Positions 50,101-59,100 of a DNA stretch of 64,000 nucleotides are shown one piece after another. Origin of the DNA: Lineus longissimus. Its lineage: Eukaryota; Nemertea; Pilidiophora; Heteronemertea; Lineidae. The stretch is from positions 19,158,599 through 19,222,598 of the forward strand of contig NC_088309.1 in assembly GCF_910592395.1 (NCBI RefSeq), in the 5' to 3' direction. Each line of letters begins with the position of its first letter. Position 1 is the first letter of the stretch. The notes below the pieces were generated by a model. It saw nothing but the letters and a program-made list of their open reading frames with translations. It was not told where the DNA came from and did no database searches. The translations under genes and the position numbers were made by a program.

Positions 50101-52077
50101 ATGTTTAGAACTCTTCTGACATATTTGAAAAAATTTAAGTTCTCTCCTGCCAAATGAACATTTCAGAAGTGGATCTTTGGAAACATGAATGGATAATCAG
50201 CAACTAGGTGAACTATATGATGGTGTTCACACTTTAGGGGCCAAACACATGGTCATACCTTGATTTCCCTGGGAAATCCACGCATAGAATAAGACCTACT
50301 TTAAAAATTGTTTTAAAAACCATGGATGCTGAAATACAAGAACACTTCCCTCCCCATCAAACACGTCAAAGGGTGCAATGTCCACTTCAAAGGACTTTGA
50401 TAAAGTCCTATACGAAAATGTCAGTTTATCATCCTTTTCACCTTAAAGGGGTCGTAATAAATTCATGAACTTAAAAACCTTCCGACTGGATGGACATAGA
50501 TATCAAAACCAATTTCTAGTATTACTTTTCAATCAATAATTCACATTCAATTCACCAATTGACCAGCATGCAGAACATTTACTAAACTGTTGCCATGGCT
50601 TTCACACTTTGTAGCCGCAATAAATTCATGAACTTAAAAAACCTTTCGACTGGACGGAAATAGATATCAGAACCAATTTCCAGTATCGCTTTTCAATCAA
50701 TAATTCACATTCAATTCGCCAATTGACCAGCATGTGGAACATTTACTGAAAGCTTTAAGTGCCTAAGTACAGGATTAGCCATGGCAACCTGGTGGCCAGA
50801 CCAGGAAATTAGCATTATTCTCCGATAGTTATAAATTCATATTTCTACCAATCATGCATGCACACAGATTGATACCCATATATATTGCCACTGATTGATA
50901 TTACGACCCAATTCTACCACCATTGTATTTCCGTTGCTATGGGAGCTGAGCTTCAGTAACGATGGAATTGGTCAGATGGTAAGTCGACAGCACCATAGCA
51001 AACAAGTGATTTTTGCTGCTGCAGCTATGTGATTAATATGATTGCTGCTCTGTGCAATAAAAATATCTGTCTTTTGCAGGTAAAACCAATAATAGCTGGG
51101 TTTTATATTGATGGCAGGTCACTGTAACCAATTCCTGTAGCAGATACTTGCGATGACCACTATATAAACAAGTGATTATCATTGTACACAGTTGCCCTCT
51201 TGCCCCCCCCCCCCCGGCCACTAAATACGACCCTGCTAAGAGGGTGGAGACATAAATGAAATATACATACCTCATCAAGTATAAGATTCTCGGCACTATG
51301 CACTGAATTCACTTGGTTCTTCTTGCACAGGGTAAGGATTTTGGTTTTGACGAATACTTCCACAGTTCCGTTAAATTTCATAAAAAGCACATATAGAAAA
51401 TAGAAAATTAACAGAGTTAATGCTTCCCACCACTTGATATAGTTGTCGTCAAAGAAAACCATTAGTAGTATCAGGTCAATGCTATAAAAGAAGACATCAC
51501 GGAATAATGGCCACCAAGTCAATTCGAGCACATCTTTGCTGAAGATTGCACACATTCCAATCACAAATAAAATGTTGAAGACAGCAGAACCAACTATAGT
51601 ACCAAGTCCAACTGCGTTATCCCGTGCAACGAAAACACTAATGACACTGGTGAACAGTTCGGGGGCGCTGCCACCAGCAGCCATGAAGGTCGCCCCAGCC
51701 ACATCTTCGGAAAGTTTTAATTTCTCCGTGATTACGTTTAGCGAAGGAACGAAGAATTCATCACAGACTATAGCCAAGGCAACGAACATGTAGATCATTC
51801 CTACACAGTGTAAAATCACAGCTCCACTTTTCAATTGCTCCTCAGTGAAGAGATCTTGCGGATAGAGGCTAGTACTCTTGTTAGCTGTTGGCGTCGCGAG
51901 GAGTTTTCTGTGCAAAGCCCTTTCGTCTATTCCATGATAATATATACTGCTTTCGTCATTATGAAAGTTGAGATTTTCCTTCACAATGATGAACAGTAAT
52001 CCACTTAAGACAACCCCAGCAAAGACGAACAGCCGGGGTGTCCGAGTTCTCTTTTTCATAAGACACCATCGTCTCAT
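19889..52077 (-). CDS. SLC24A: potassium-dependent Na+/Ca2+ exchanger, NCKX1/2 type, eight coding exons
   Basis: Plasma-membrane antiporter that exchanges Na+ for Ca2+ plus K+. Coding exons in order: 52077-51271, 43682-43641 (possible cassette), 40666-40561, 38879-38356, 28363-28226, 25454-25335, 22303-22167, 20147-19889. They join in frame (phases 0,0,1,0,0,0,2) to 2133 nt, 710 residues. A hydrophobic N-terminal segment lies near residues 15-33 and a glycosylation sequon NKS at 67. Alpha-1 repeat with GGSAPEL (Glu140) lies near 125-180. A polar cytosolic loop spans about 240-515 and includes LMIHTIDPL, typical of NCKX. Alpha-2 repeat with AAGTSIPDL (Asp594) and [15 protein letters not shown] lies at about 580-625, then the final membrane cluster ending CPI. 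The two acidic residues correspond to the known cation-binding pair of NCKX2. The alpha-2 region resembles NCKX1/2 rather than NCKX3/4. Divergent from INTS14. ATG 52077 is the first Met after an in-frame stop. Confidence 0.95.
20832..20915 (-). mobile_element. tRNA-derived SINE fragment
   Basis: On the minus strand it has an A-box-like TGGCAAAGTGAAAG and, 30-40 nt on, a B-box-like GGGTTCGAGGCTC. The sequence is tRNA-related but not a foldable tRNA gene. Same family type as 22044 and 44098. Confidence 0.6.
22044..22158 (+). mobile_element. tRNA-derived SINE next to a splice donor
   Basis: A-box-like GTGGCAGAGTGG, B-box-like GTGGGTTCGACTC, then CCTTAAGCAAGGCACTGAGC, a 3'-tail motif shared by many SINEs. 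It lies antisense to SLC24A, ending about 8 bp from the donor of the alpha-2 exon (22166). Confidence 0.75.
22167..22303 (-). CDS. SLC24A: SLC24A coding exon, alpha-2 repeat
   Basis: Acceptor TTTTCTTTTCAG, donor GTAAGT; 137 nt, enters phase 0 and leaves phase 2. Encodes [19 protein letters not shown] and [15 protein letters not shown], the most conserved part of the family, with the catalytic Asp. A SINE ends about 8 bp beyond the donor. Confidence 0.96.
22304..25334. other. SLC24A intron between exons 25335 and 22167
   Basis: No exon seen. It holds a 143-bp tandem duplication (22904-23175) and a run of 10-11 C near 24402. The open frame at 24183-24530 crosses the C run and matches nothing known. 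Confidence 0.6.
22795..23175. repeat. dispersed repeat with internal 143-bp duplication
   Basis: ATTGAGTGCGTATT starts at 22904 and 23047; about 100 following bases (AAATTTTCAAATATTTGCAC, AGTAGACCTTTAAAAAGC) are near-identical. The upstream part (CAGGAAAATAGAAAT, CATGCAAATTTGCT) also matches 34788-35010, so it is an interspersed element that was later duplicated. Confidence 0.8.
25335..25454 (-). CDS. SLC24A: SLC24A coding exon, [12 protein letters not shown] segment
   Basis: Acceptor TTTCATTTTAG, donor GTAAGT; 120 nt, phase 0 at both ends. Encodes [19 protein letters not shown], then [18 protein letters not shown] and EDD. Aligns with the transmembrane segment preceding the alpha-2 repeat. 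Confidence 0.93.
25493..25677. mobile_element. pogo-like MITE (AGAACCTC type), isolated copy
   Basis: Ends TAGAACCTCTCTATTAAGGAC and, inverted, TAAGGGAGGTTCCACTG, flanked by TA. Interior carries further GTCCTTAAT.GAGAGG half-palindromes. The same element recurs at 52442, 53615, 53834, 62255 and 63059. Confidence 0.8.
26060..26152. repeat. half copy of the AAAGGGAG MITE
   Basis: Carries GTGAGAGACCCCTATTGGCG and CTGCCTATATTTTCCCTTTAA, in reverse orientation to 12876. One end is missing. Confidence 0.5.
27075..28176. repeat. 64-bp intronic minisatellite, about 14-17 units
   Basis: Unit contains CTCTGGTACTTCACAGTGGA, AGCAGTCTCAGATTACTGGT and AGTTCAAGTGCAAGCAGTCT. Fourteen copies of the GGTACTT(C/T)ACA core run from 27199 to 28112, with higher-order variation near the start. 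It ends about 50 bp from the SLC24A exon at 28226. Spacers vary between units, so it is not a CRISPR array. Confidence 0.95.
28226..28363 (-). CDS. SLC24A: SLC24A coding exon, start of second membrane cluster
   Basis: Acceptor CATGTTCTTCAG, donor GTAAGT; 138 nt, phase 0 at both ends. Encodes an acidic lead-in ([12 protein letters not shown]) then [20 protein letters not shown] and LPDVRKP, closely like vertebrate NCKX1/2. A 64-bp minisatellite starts about 50 bp into the downstream intron. Confidence 0.92.
30066..30217. repeat. dispersed palindromic element (copy 1)
   Basis: Opens with CTAGTTTCACTGACGTAAGACC and includes AAGGTGAAGTGGTACAATTA, with the inverse TATAATTGTATCACTTTACC at its end. 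The same plan occurs at 33686-33893. The opening motif alone recurs inverted at about 37285 and 46060. Confidence 0.65.
30862..30977. repeat. imperfect inverted repeat around TGTGTCCCAGTACC
   Basis: Left arm has CCTACGTTTCCCAG then TGTGTCCCAGTACCTAT; right arm has GGTACTGGGACACATA then CTGGGAAACATAGG. Arms are about 45 nt. Non-coding foldback sequence. Confidence 0.75.
33686..33893. repeat. dispersed palindromic element (copy 2)
   Basis: Opens with CAGTTTCACTGACCTAAGACC, then AAGGTAAAGTGATACAATTA, and ends in the inverse TTGTACCACCTTACCTTAC. More complete than copy 1. Confidence 0.65.
34788..35010. repeat. dispersed repeat related to 22795
   Basis: Shares CAGGAAAATAGAAAT, TACAAATTTGCT, TGTCTACACAAC, TTGGAAATTTTCAAA and GTAGGCCTTTAAAGA with 22795-23048 in the same order. 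Short, non-coding. Confidence 0.65.
36567..36775. repeat. 103-bp tandem duplication in an AAAGGGAG MITE
   Basis: AAATTTTGTCACCAGAAAA starts at 36567 and 36670, and the next 80 bases (GATCCGTAGGTCAACAATTT, GATATGGCTTAAAGGGAGAC) are near-identical. The right end runs into AAGTCGCTAATAGGGGTCAC, the MITE interior. Confidence 0.85.
36607..36960. repeat. MITE of the AAAGGGAG family (large copy)
   Basis: Contains GGCTTAAAGGGAGACCATAGG at the left, the CTAATAGGGGTCACTCCTATC interior and CTTACAGCTCCCCTTTAAG at the right. Longer than other copies because of the tandem duplication and inserted sequence. Confidence 0.5.
38356..38879 (-). CDS. SLC24A: SLC24A coding exon, polar cytosolic loop
   Basis: Acceptor CTTTTTCTGTTTCAG, donor GTACGC; 524 nt, entering phase 1 and leaving phase 0. 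Starts [17 protein letters not shown] and ends LEEGGK. The middle is rich in Asn, Gln, Ser and Thr, including NNNTAGGG and SRQSSRQTT. Low complexity and poorly conserved, as expected for this loop. Confidence 0.85.
38880..40560. other. SLC24A intron with long hairpin
   Basis: No exon seen. The intron contains the inverted repeat at 39394-39616 and two copies of CCAATTGGGCAAGTCAT (about 39710 and 40360). Open frames at 39924-40362 overlap each other in different frames and look like chance. Confidence 0.6.
39394..39616. repeat. near-perfect long hairpin (~100-bp arms)
   Basis: Left arm runs from TGTGACTCGCTCTACC to CCCTATTGTAGACCTTTTGT; the right arm is its reverse complement with only a few mismatches, separated by about 20-30 bases. 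High arm identity means it formed recently. No terminal motif or target duplication identifies a transposon family. Confidence 0.9.
40561..40666 (-). CDS. SLC24A: SLC24A coding exon, LMIHTIDPL loop motif
   Basis: Acceptor GTTAAATTTTTCAG, donor GTAAGAC; 106 nt, enters phase 0 and leaves phase 1. Encodes [12 protein letters not shown] then [27 protein letters not shown] is a signature of the NCKX1/2 cytosolic loop. It also explains the one-base phase shift between exon 1 and the exon at 38356. Confidence 0.85.
40667..43640. other. SLC24A intron
   Basis: No exon accepted. Contains the foldback MITE at 42027-42144. GGTCGCAGTGATCA at about 42721 also occurs near 13553. Confidence 0.55.
42027..42144. 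mobile_element. foldback MITE, type GGTGATATGAATAAA (copy 2)
   Basis: GGGTGATATGAATAAAGAGT at the left, CTTTATTCATATCACCC at the right, plus inner arms AAATGCTTTTA and TAAAAGCATTT. Loop contains TGTACATTTACACTTGGCC. Confidence 0.85.
43641..43682 (-). CDS. SLC24A: SLC24A candidate 42-nt cassette exon
   Basis: Minus-strand acceptor CTCTCTCACCATTTCAAG and strong donor GTGAGTA. Encodes [14 protein letters not shown], phase 0 at both ends, so inclusion is optional. It falls in the cytosolic loop, where NCKX2 is known to be alternatively spliced. Evidence is splice sites and phase only. Confidence 0.5.
44098..44192 (-). mobile_element. tRNA-derived SINE
   Basis: Minus strand reads GAGTGGCACAGTGGAAAAGC (A-box-like), then about 30 nt on CATGGGTTCAAGGCTTGG (B-box-like). 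No complete tRNA fold, so it is taken as a SINE head. Confidence 0.65.
44450..44590 (-). repeat. dispersed repeat shared with 59845
   Basis: On the minus strand TTTTGGATCTACTCCGCCGA and GTTACACCAATGAGAGGAGG match 59845-59960 (TTTTGGATCCACCCACTGAC, GTTACACCATAGGAGGA), with GCTAATGGTTCAG in both. A short open frame here is an accident of this repeat. Confidence 0.65.
48396..48512. mobile_element. foldback MITE, type GGTGATATGAATAAA (copy 3)
   Basis: GGTGATATGAATAAAGACTA at the left and TTTATTCATATCACCC at the right, with inner arms AAATGCTTTTACTT and AAGTAAAAGCATTT. The cleanest copy of the three. Confidence 0.88.
50453..50760. repeat. 162-bp tandem duplication
   Basis: AATAAATTCATGAACTTAAA begins near 50456 and again near 50618. 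The following AGATATCA(A/G)AACCAATTTC, AATCAATAATTCACATTCAA and CAATTGACCAGCATG blocks are shared. Two units only. Confidence 0.85.
51271..52077 (-). CDS. SLC24A: SLC24A coding exon 1, alpha-1 repeat
   Basis: Encodes residues 1-269 and ends phase 0 in LILDE before donor GTATGT. Holds the N-terminal hydrophobic segment, the extracellular loop, the first transmembrane cluster with the alpha-1 repeat, and [12 protein letters not shown]. The open frame continues into the intron for about 36 codons before a stop; that extension is not conserved sequence. Confidence 0.95.
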
Positions 52078-52093
52078 TTTGGCTTTGGTGGGT

Positions 52094-52189
52094 TCAGTTT
52101 ACGATCTGATAAGTTTTGCCGTGAAAAGCTCTGGCTCCTGCGTTGAGGCCTCCGACATACCGATCTGGTTCCTGGAATGACAGCGTCAT
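52094..52189 (-). promoter_or_regulatory. upstream ORF in SLC24A leader
   Basis: A 31-codon frame (MTLSFQEPDRYVGGLN at its start) ends at TGA 16 nt before the SLC24A ATG, in a different frame from it. It begins 3 nt into the exon that carries the main start. Such upstream ORFs usually lower translation of the main frame; that role is inferred. Confidence 0.4.
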
Positions 52190-52191
52190 TA

Positions 52192-52192
52192 T
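52192..52192 (-). other. acceptor of SLC24A 5' leader exon
   Basis: TTTATACTTTCAG precedes 52192 on the minus strand, so the exon with the start codon has at least one non-coding exon upstream. Confidence 0.6.
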
Positions 52193-52441
52193 CTGAAAGT
52201 ATAAATGGTGTCAAGGTTGGTCAGTTTTACTCACTTTTCTAATGACATTTTCAGACTTAAAGGACACATATCAAGAAACGGGTGAAAAATTGGAGTTTTG
52301 AACAACCCGGTAAAAATGTTAAGCGAGGATAGGTATATAATCATAAAGTCTTTAAAAGAGTTTCAAGGATCCCAGACAGGCACAGTTGTACTAACCATTA
52401 TTTTATCCCATTAATAGCCTTACCATTTAGCATTTTCAAGA

Positions 52442-52876
52442 TACAGTAGAACTCCTCTATAAAGGACACCCTCAGGACTGACAGGTGCTGTCCATGATAG
52501 AGAGGTGTAAAGTGGCCTTAATAGAGAGGTGTCGGCTAAGAGAGGTTCTACTATATATTACCTCAAACAATCTATATTCAGAATATATATCTATATCCAG
52601 AATTGGTCATTTCTATTCAACATGACCTTTGTAATCAGGACACCTTTCTATTAAGGACAGCAATTGTCACTCCCAAGGGTGTCCTTAATAGAGAGGTTCT
52701 ACTGTACTAGTGGAACCTCCTTTAGAGAACACTGCAGTAAGCAGGATATCCTCTCTAGAAAGGACATTCCAGAATTGGTCATTTTACTTCAATATGACCT
52801 TTGTAATCAGAACACCTCTCTATGAAGAACAGCATTTGTCAGTCCTATGGATGTCCTCAATAGAGAGGTTCTACAA
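52442..52876. mobile_element. cluster of pogo-like MITEs
   Basis: Three adjoining copies or part-copies: TACAGTAGAACTCCTCTAT to GAGAGGTTCTACTATA (52442-52554), one ending GTTCTACTGTA near 52709, and one from GTGGAACCTCCTTTAG to GAGAGGTTCTAC near 52876. All carry the interior half-palindrome GTCCTTAATAGAGAGG or variants. Confidence 0.8.
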
Positions 52877-53614
52877 ACGACCACATGTTATACTGCAAAC
52901 CATGGTTTAGCCAGTCCTATATAATTTCCTATCAGGGGCAGCCTTGGCCCTCAACACCGTTCACTAAGCAAGAAATGAACTGATCAACGCAACTAATCAG
53001 TGATATTTTACACATGAATAGATTACATTTACCACAAGATCTTTCAGACAAACATGGAAAAAGCTAATTATCCATTAACTGATCTGCTGCGAGTTATCTA
53101 TGTCATGTCTCCAGGATTTTCAAAGGGGGTTTGTTTGCTAAATGCGTTCACATTTAGTTTTCCAAGAGGTGTTATCCCTTAATAGAGGGGATTTTCCGCT
53201 TACTGAGGTGTCTGTTCTTTAAAGGGAAAATACACAGCATCACGCACTCCCTTGACTAATTCTAATCTTTTTGGAAAAAGCTATCAAACAGCTATTATGA
53301 AAGTATGGTTTTTTATACACCGTGTCATAATGAATGAAACCGGGTAACATTACCAGGCAGGGCGTCCATGCTGCTAACGGTAACAGTATATACTGAATTA
53401 CCGAAAAAACCTTTACATAAAATATGAGAATGTCATTTGCATTGCTCAACATGATAAAACATTCATGATCAAAGCAGTCGGGCTGCAACTCCATGTTACA
53501 TAGTGTTTAAATGGTCGCCACGAGTTATCAGGCATAGCATATTGATACTAATTGGAAAATAAATATTGTCACTTTCAAATAGTTTCGGGAGAGGAATATA
53601 AGAAAATATACATG

Positions 53615-53814
53615 TACAGTAGAACCTCCCTTAGCGAACACCTCTCTATTAAGGACACCCTCTCTATCAAGGACACTCTCTCTATTAAGGACACTAGTTT
53701 TGGTCCCAAATAGGTCGTTTCCATTCAATTTGACCTCTCTAATCCGGACACCGCTCTATTAAGGACAGCACTTGCCAGCCCCGAGGGTGTCCTTAATAGA
53801 GAGGTTCTACTGTA
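53615..53814. mobile_element. pogo-like MITE, complete with TA flanks
   Basis: TA then CAGTAGAACCTCCCTTAGCG at the left, and AGAGAGGTTCTACTG then TA at the right. Both ends are intact and inverted, consistent with a Tc1/mariner-type TA duplication. About 200 bp, non-coding. Confidence 0.88.
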
Positions 53815-53833
53815 TGTTACAACATGGACATTA

Positions 53834-54036
53834 TACAGTAGAACCTCTCCATTAAGGACACTCTTGGGACCGACAAATGCTGTCCTTAATAGTGAGGTGT
53901 CCAGATTAGAGAGGACTAATTAATTGAATGGTAGCAACCAATTTGGGACCAGAACGAGTGTCCTTGATAAAGAGATTGTCCTTAATAGAGAGGTTGTCCT
54001 TAATAGAGAGGTGTCCGCTAAGGGAGATTCTATTAT
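53834..54036. mobile_element. pogo-like MITE, second complete copy
   Basis: TA then CAGTAGAACCTCTCCATTAA at the left and CTAAGGGAGATTCTATTA at the right. Interior carries GGGACCGACAAATGCTGTCC. Only 20 bp separates it from the copy at 53615. Confidence 0.85.
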
Positions 54037-55033
54037 ATATCAAGAATAAACCAAGACTAAGATGGAAGCCACACAGCACCTTATCCAGCACTAATCTAAT
54101 CAGGTATACCAACAGGGTGTTTTAAACTAAGACAAATTTTCTCCTATTCAATGACTATCATGCACTTCTACATTTATTTTTGCCACTTGATTTTTGTTAC
54201 AATTAAAATATATGCCTTAAATAGCTTAACTCATTTAGTAGTGCTTGATGAGCTGATAAGGAATTGAATGAGGTCCCAAACCCCTTTAGGGATAACTTGG
54301 GAGTGAGATTACCTTACCTAGTTTTCAGAGTTTTATATATGTGACATCAAACAAACAATATGTTAAGGATGCCCTTATTCAACTTCTGTTTCTTTGGACC
54401 AAATGACAGTTATATGTATATATCAGAGAGGTTATTGTAACTGGGTTCAAAGAGTTAAAACTCAACATCAGACCATGACACTAACTGAATAACCACCCCT
54501 CCCCAAACACCCAATTACTTTTATTATATTTTACTATCCCTTTGAGTTTTGACAATTGACCAAAAGTTATAATTGGGTCATGACTTGGGTCATATGCTGG
54601 GCTAAAAGCTCTACTAAAACGGACTAAAAGTTGGGCATATGTGTAAGAAATGTTTCAGACGGAAATCAAAAGTATTCAGTTAAACGGGCCCTACCAATGC
54701 CAAAAAGACACCCAAAAAAGGCGGGAAAACTGTTTGCGCGCGCCGAACTACCCAGGCGCACAAAAAACCGGGCGTTTGAAATCTAAGAGAACTTTGCAAG
54801 TATATTCTAGTGAAACTTTTAAAACATTTCATGCAATGAGATCGTTCGTCCTGGTTGGCACTTGTCTATCGATCTAAACTGTAGCCAGATTATTAGTGGG
54901 CTGGAGAGCGCAATGACAAAACGGCTAACTAACATCATGAAACATATCCTTATCCACATAAAAATCACTTGTATCCCTGGCAAATTATCCTAAAATAAAG
55001 AAAAACATTATCCGACAGCGGAATTTCACTCAC

Positions 55034-55456
55034 CGAAAGAGAAATATGTGATCAAGTGTAACAGGGTTAAATTTATTGCTGACATGCGGTTCGTCGATGT
55101 GCGTATTGATACATCACAGAATGGTTGAAAGTGACTGGAGTGACTCAACCACTCTCTGCCTCCTCAGCGCCACTATGCGGGGCTCAATGGTACTAGGCTA
55201 TAATCTACAGTTCATCAAATACCTTATATTTGGTTGCAAATATTCACACTGACTGTTATTCAATTGAGAGAAAAAGGAAAGTCCTCAGCTAGATATCTTT
55301 GATACATTTCACAGAGCAAAAGTGCTGCACTACTTTGTTTCTTTTCAGCGCCGTCTACCAGTAAATAATAGAACCAAAACCGGCGACAAAAATGAACGGT
55401 TTCGATCTTGATAGCTCACTTTCTTAGATTTGCCGTTCACTAAAAGCTAAACGAGG
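55034..55456. promoter_or_regulatory. candidate bidirectional promoter, SLC24A / INTS14
   Basis: A minus-strand donor (TTTCG then GTGAGTG) at 55034 could end a SLC24A non-coding exon, and a plus-strand donor (ACGAGG then GTAAGA) at 55456 could end an INTS14 non-coding exon. Start sites for both genes would then lie between them. No TATA box is evident. Assigned from splice signals and gene orientation only. Confidence 0.35.
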
Positions 55457-55944
55457 GTAAGACTTGATGAAGTAAATATCTATGCATAACCTGACATCTT
55501 GTCCACGGTCTTATTTTATGTAGAAAATTCGTTCAACGCTTTTTCGTCTGCACCGAAATGAACAACTCGATTTCCGGATGGTTAGCCTAATAACTGTCAA
55601 AATCCTTTGCCTTTTGATCGGAAATCTATTTTCAGACAAAAGCTTTGTGGATTGTTGAGTACCAATCAAAGATTTTGATCCTATTTGTGTTGCATATTTA
55701 GATCTGTTTGGGCCTCTGTACGCCCAAACAGGAGTGTTGCCTTGAGTTTATGAGTGACTGAAGAGTAGACTAGAGACAACTGCGGTGTGTCGTCCATGGC
55801 CATGCGTCATTCTTTCGATGCAACATAGATGTGGAAAGCTTCTCAGTTGCTCATTTGCTTTGAGTTGGAGAAAAAACAGTTTCTGCTACTTTGTCGTTGG
55901 GAGGCCTGTACCCCAAATTTTTTTTCTCTTCCTTCAAGGTCAAG

Positions 55945-56106
55945 ATGCCAACAATAATTCTACTGGATGTGTCCCTGTCTATGTCGAGGATAGTGCCAAT
56001 GCCTGAGAGCACTGAGGAGTATCAACGCAGACACTTGGCAGTTCATGGGCTAAACTCTCTTCTTGACTACATTGCACAAAATAATAAGTTGGAATTCTGT
56101 TCATTG
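55945..56106 (+). CDS. INTS14: INTS14 coding exon 1
   Basis: Residues 1-54, start of the VWA domain with the metal-binding motif; ends FCSL, phase 0, donor GTGAGT. The ATG lies 6 nt after acceptor CTCTTCCTTCAAG. Confidence 0.95.
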
Positions 56107-59100
56107 GTGAGTATTTTCTATCTGTTGGTGATGGTAAAATACAACTGTCGAACTGAGCCACTTTTAACATCAACTATAGTGCATTTTGCTAAAGTATTAT
56201 TGGGATCCACCATCTGATAATTCTTCAAACTCTATATCAATGATTATCTTCTTCCAATTTCAGGTTGTTTTCTCATCGTTATGGGAACAAACAGTAGCAT
56301 TCACAAGAGACATCGAAAGTGTCAAAACTGCCCTGACCAAAGTTGAGGAGTATGATAAAACAAATGTGATGTCTGCATTGGCCGGGGTCAATTCTCTTGT
56401 AGTGGATGAATGGGGAGCGTCGACCCCTTGTCAGGTAACTTTAGCAAACTATTTCCGTATATCCAAATGAAGATAGTTTGTTTCTAATATTCTTACTGAC
56501 CGAAACCAATTTGTAAATTGATACACCTGGGGCTATGGCAGGTCATGGCAGGCATAGCAATATTCCCTGGCTAGTCCTGATTTGATGGACAATGTACAGA
56601 TAAATCCCTAAAAAATGACCTGGCCGGGTTCTAATCATCATATCAAAGATCTCCAGATTTCATTTACGTATTCGAGTATTTGTGTCAAGTTTAACTCGGA
56701 TATCATTCTCCTACCTAGATTATCCTGGTGACTGACGGCTGCACTGGTTACGGCGCTGGATCAGTTCAACACGGCATTCAAGAGTTTGCTACCTTCGATT
56801 CTCGAGTTGTTGGAAAGGACGAGCACATCAGTCTGCATCGACGGACAGACTTTCCACTTCCTTTCCCATTCCCATCGAAAATTCAAATCGTCTGCTTGGC
56901 AAATCAAAACGACCCACTTTTGGTGACGGCGATTCCTCAGTATCAAAAACTAATCGATATCAATGGTGGTGGGGGTGAAGTTTACACTGTTGAAGGGAAT
57001 CTCAGTTTGAAAAGTGTTCAACAGACTTTCATGAAAGTTGCAGAAGATAATTTTAAAGCTTTTCATGGACAGCTTCACTGCGGACAGTTGGAGTGCCGAG
57101 TACAGTTGTTTCCCCCTCCAGATTCATATATAAGGTAGGTCAAGTGTTTTATTTGAGCACTCTGGTCACTGCTTATACTTTAACTGGAGGATGATATTCC
57201 AAAGTCGCTTATCTCTGTGGGCCCTCAATGCCGTATGATTATCTACCAACTGTCATTGCCAATCTAAAATGCTTGCATTTATCTTTTTTTCGTGTCATTT
57301 CAATTCAGGAATGACAACTACCAATATCAAGACACCAAGATTTCGAACGAGATGGAAATATGTGGCTTCATTGACATTGCAGACGTTTCCAGTCCACCAG
57401 TCATATCCAGACATCTGGTTTTACCTGCTCCTATTGGTCTAAAAGGTAACACCCACACCTTTGTCGAAGGTAGCATATAAACTCCCACACCAGATGGTAG
57501 ATCGTTCAAATATTACGGTAATGTTTATAGATCTATAATGGGTCTTTTCAATAACTGGGACCGTTGACAAAAACTCTATTGCTCATACAGTTTAAGAACG
57601 AATACTTTGTTCGCTGTATAAACAGTCAGCACTCAGGTAAATCTCTATTGGTCATCAGCCACTACTTGTGCATCTTTTTATTTTGACAAGTGTCAAAGCA
57701 TATGATTTGTCTTCTCGCAGAAAACAATAAATCTGATGATAAAGACGTCATAGATGTTGATGAAGCCGATGATGGGAAGGCACCTTCATTTACTGTTTTA
57801 CTCCATGGAAGTCTCAAAGTCGAGGGCATGGTGGCAATTGCACGAGTTGGGTAGGTCAGATGAGTACAAGAAGTACAGAAATATCGATGTCTTGACAGGG
57901 ATTCAGACCACATGATCTACTGAATGAGCTATCGAGATTCTCTGATTTTTAGTGTGAGACAACTCAATGTCATCCTTTCTGAATCTTGCTAGAATGTACT
58001 TATTGATACTCAGAGATATTTCGTATATCTTTTCAGTGATAAGTGGTATGGCATGCTGTACTCCTTTGCCGACAGCAAAAAGAAATCGAATCTCATGTTG
58101 TCCATATTTGAACCAGGTGAGTACAGGAGAAATCAGCTTCCCTGTTGGAGTCTGTTTGTAGTATATATAATTTGCGGTTTTCTGCAGCATGCCGTATTCT
58201 GACAGTCGGGCAAGGATCACTGAACCACGGGCTGTCACCAAATGAGGCCTTTTGCCTGGACACCCACCAATTTGACTGCTATTTTGGCCAGGATGCTGAC
58301 CACACTCTGGCTGTAACCTATGTCATTATATGTCTCAGTCTTGGACAGGATGTGGTATAACAGAGAAACATACTTTGAAAAGTTGCACCCACCCTAAACT
58401 GAGGCTATGATGATGATATACCTTCTGACACAAATTATTTTCTAACATACAGGGTTAGACGCCATCCCCTGGCTAGGAAAGTTCACCCACCTGGCACCAA
58501 TATCAGACTTTTCTGATCCGCCTTATGGAGAAGACGATAACAAGACGCCGTTCCCAGTTCGCCAGGAAAGACGAAGTTATGCCACAAATTCGACAGTGTG
58601 GATTCGGGCGACTGGTTTACAGGCTGATGTGCAGAAGATACTCCGACACGGAAGAAAACTTCCCGAAAAACAACAGCATTTTTACAAAGTGAGAATAAAT
58701 ATGGCCTCCAATCACCTAGATGCAAAGGCCCAAACGACACCACGTGCCAATCTCGTCTTCATGTTTCGACTACTTTGGTTTGGTGTTGCCATCTACAGTG
58801 CAGCTTAGAACTGATGAGGCTGTTTAGAATATTACAACTATAACGAGATTGGGCTCGTTATGGGAGCTGTTAAATCATTAGTTCAATCAAGCAAAAACCT
58901 CTTAGTCATAGTTACGCTTTATTTCCTGTTTTCAGGAGCTGAATCGGTTACGGCGGATGGCCGTCAGTCTCGGTTTCATGGAGCTGCTCGATGCAATGGG
59001 TTCATTACTCGAGCGAGAATGTACGTTACTGCCAGGCTCTGCGCATCCCGATGCTGCGTTACAGCTGTCGCACGCAGCTAGCGTGATACGGAGTGAAACT

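Larger units (their letters stand above)
43683..51270. other. SLC24A intron after coding exon 1
   Basis: About 7.6 kb with no convincing exon. The open frame at 44394-44591 was considered and attributed to a dispersed repeat. Other contents: SINE at 44098, foldback MITE at 48396, tandem duplication at 50453, and a C run near 51204. Confidence 0.55.
52193..55033. other. SLC24A first intron region
   Basis: No coding exon. Dominated by the MITE cluster at 52442-54036. A short C-terminal-like frame at 54650-54877 is not supported by splice sites or similarity. Confidence 0.5.

Noticed and set aside
51160-51270. Extension of the SLC24A exon 1 frame beyond LILDE.
   Set aside because: It passes a strong GTATGT donor and enters a poly-C tract; phase and conservation favour splicing at 51271.
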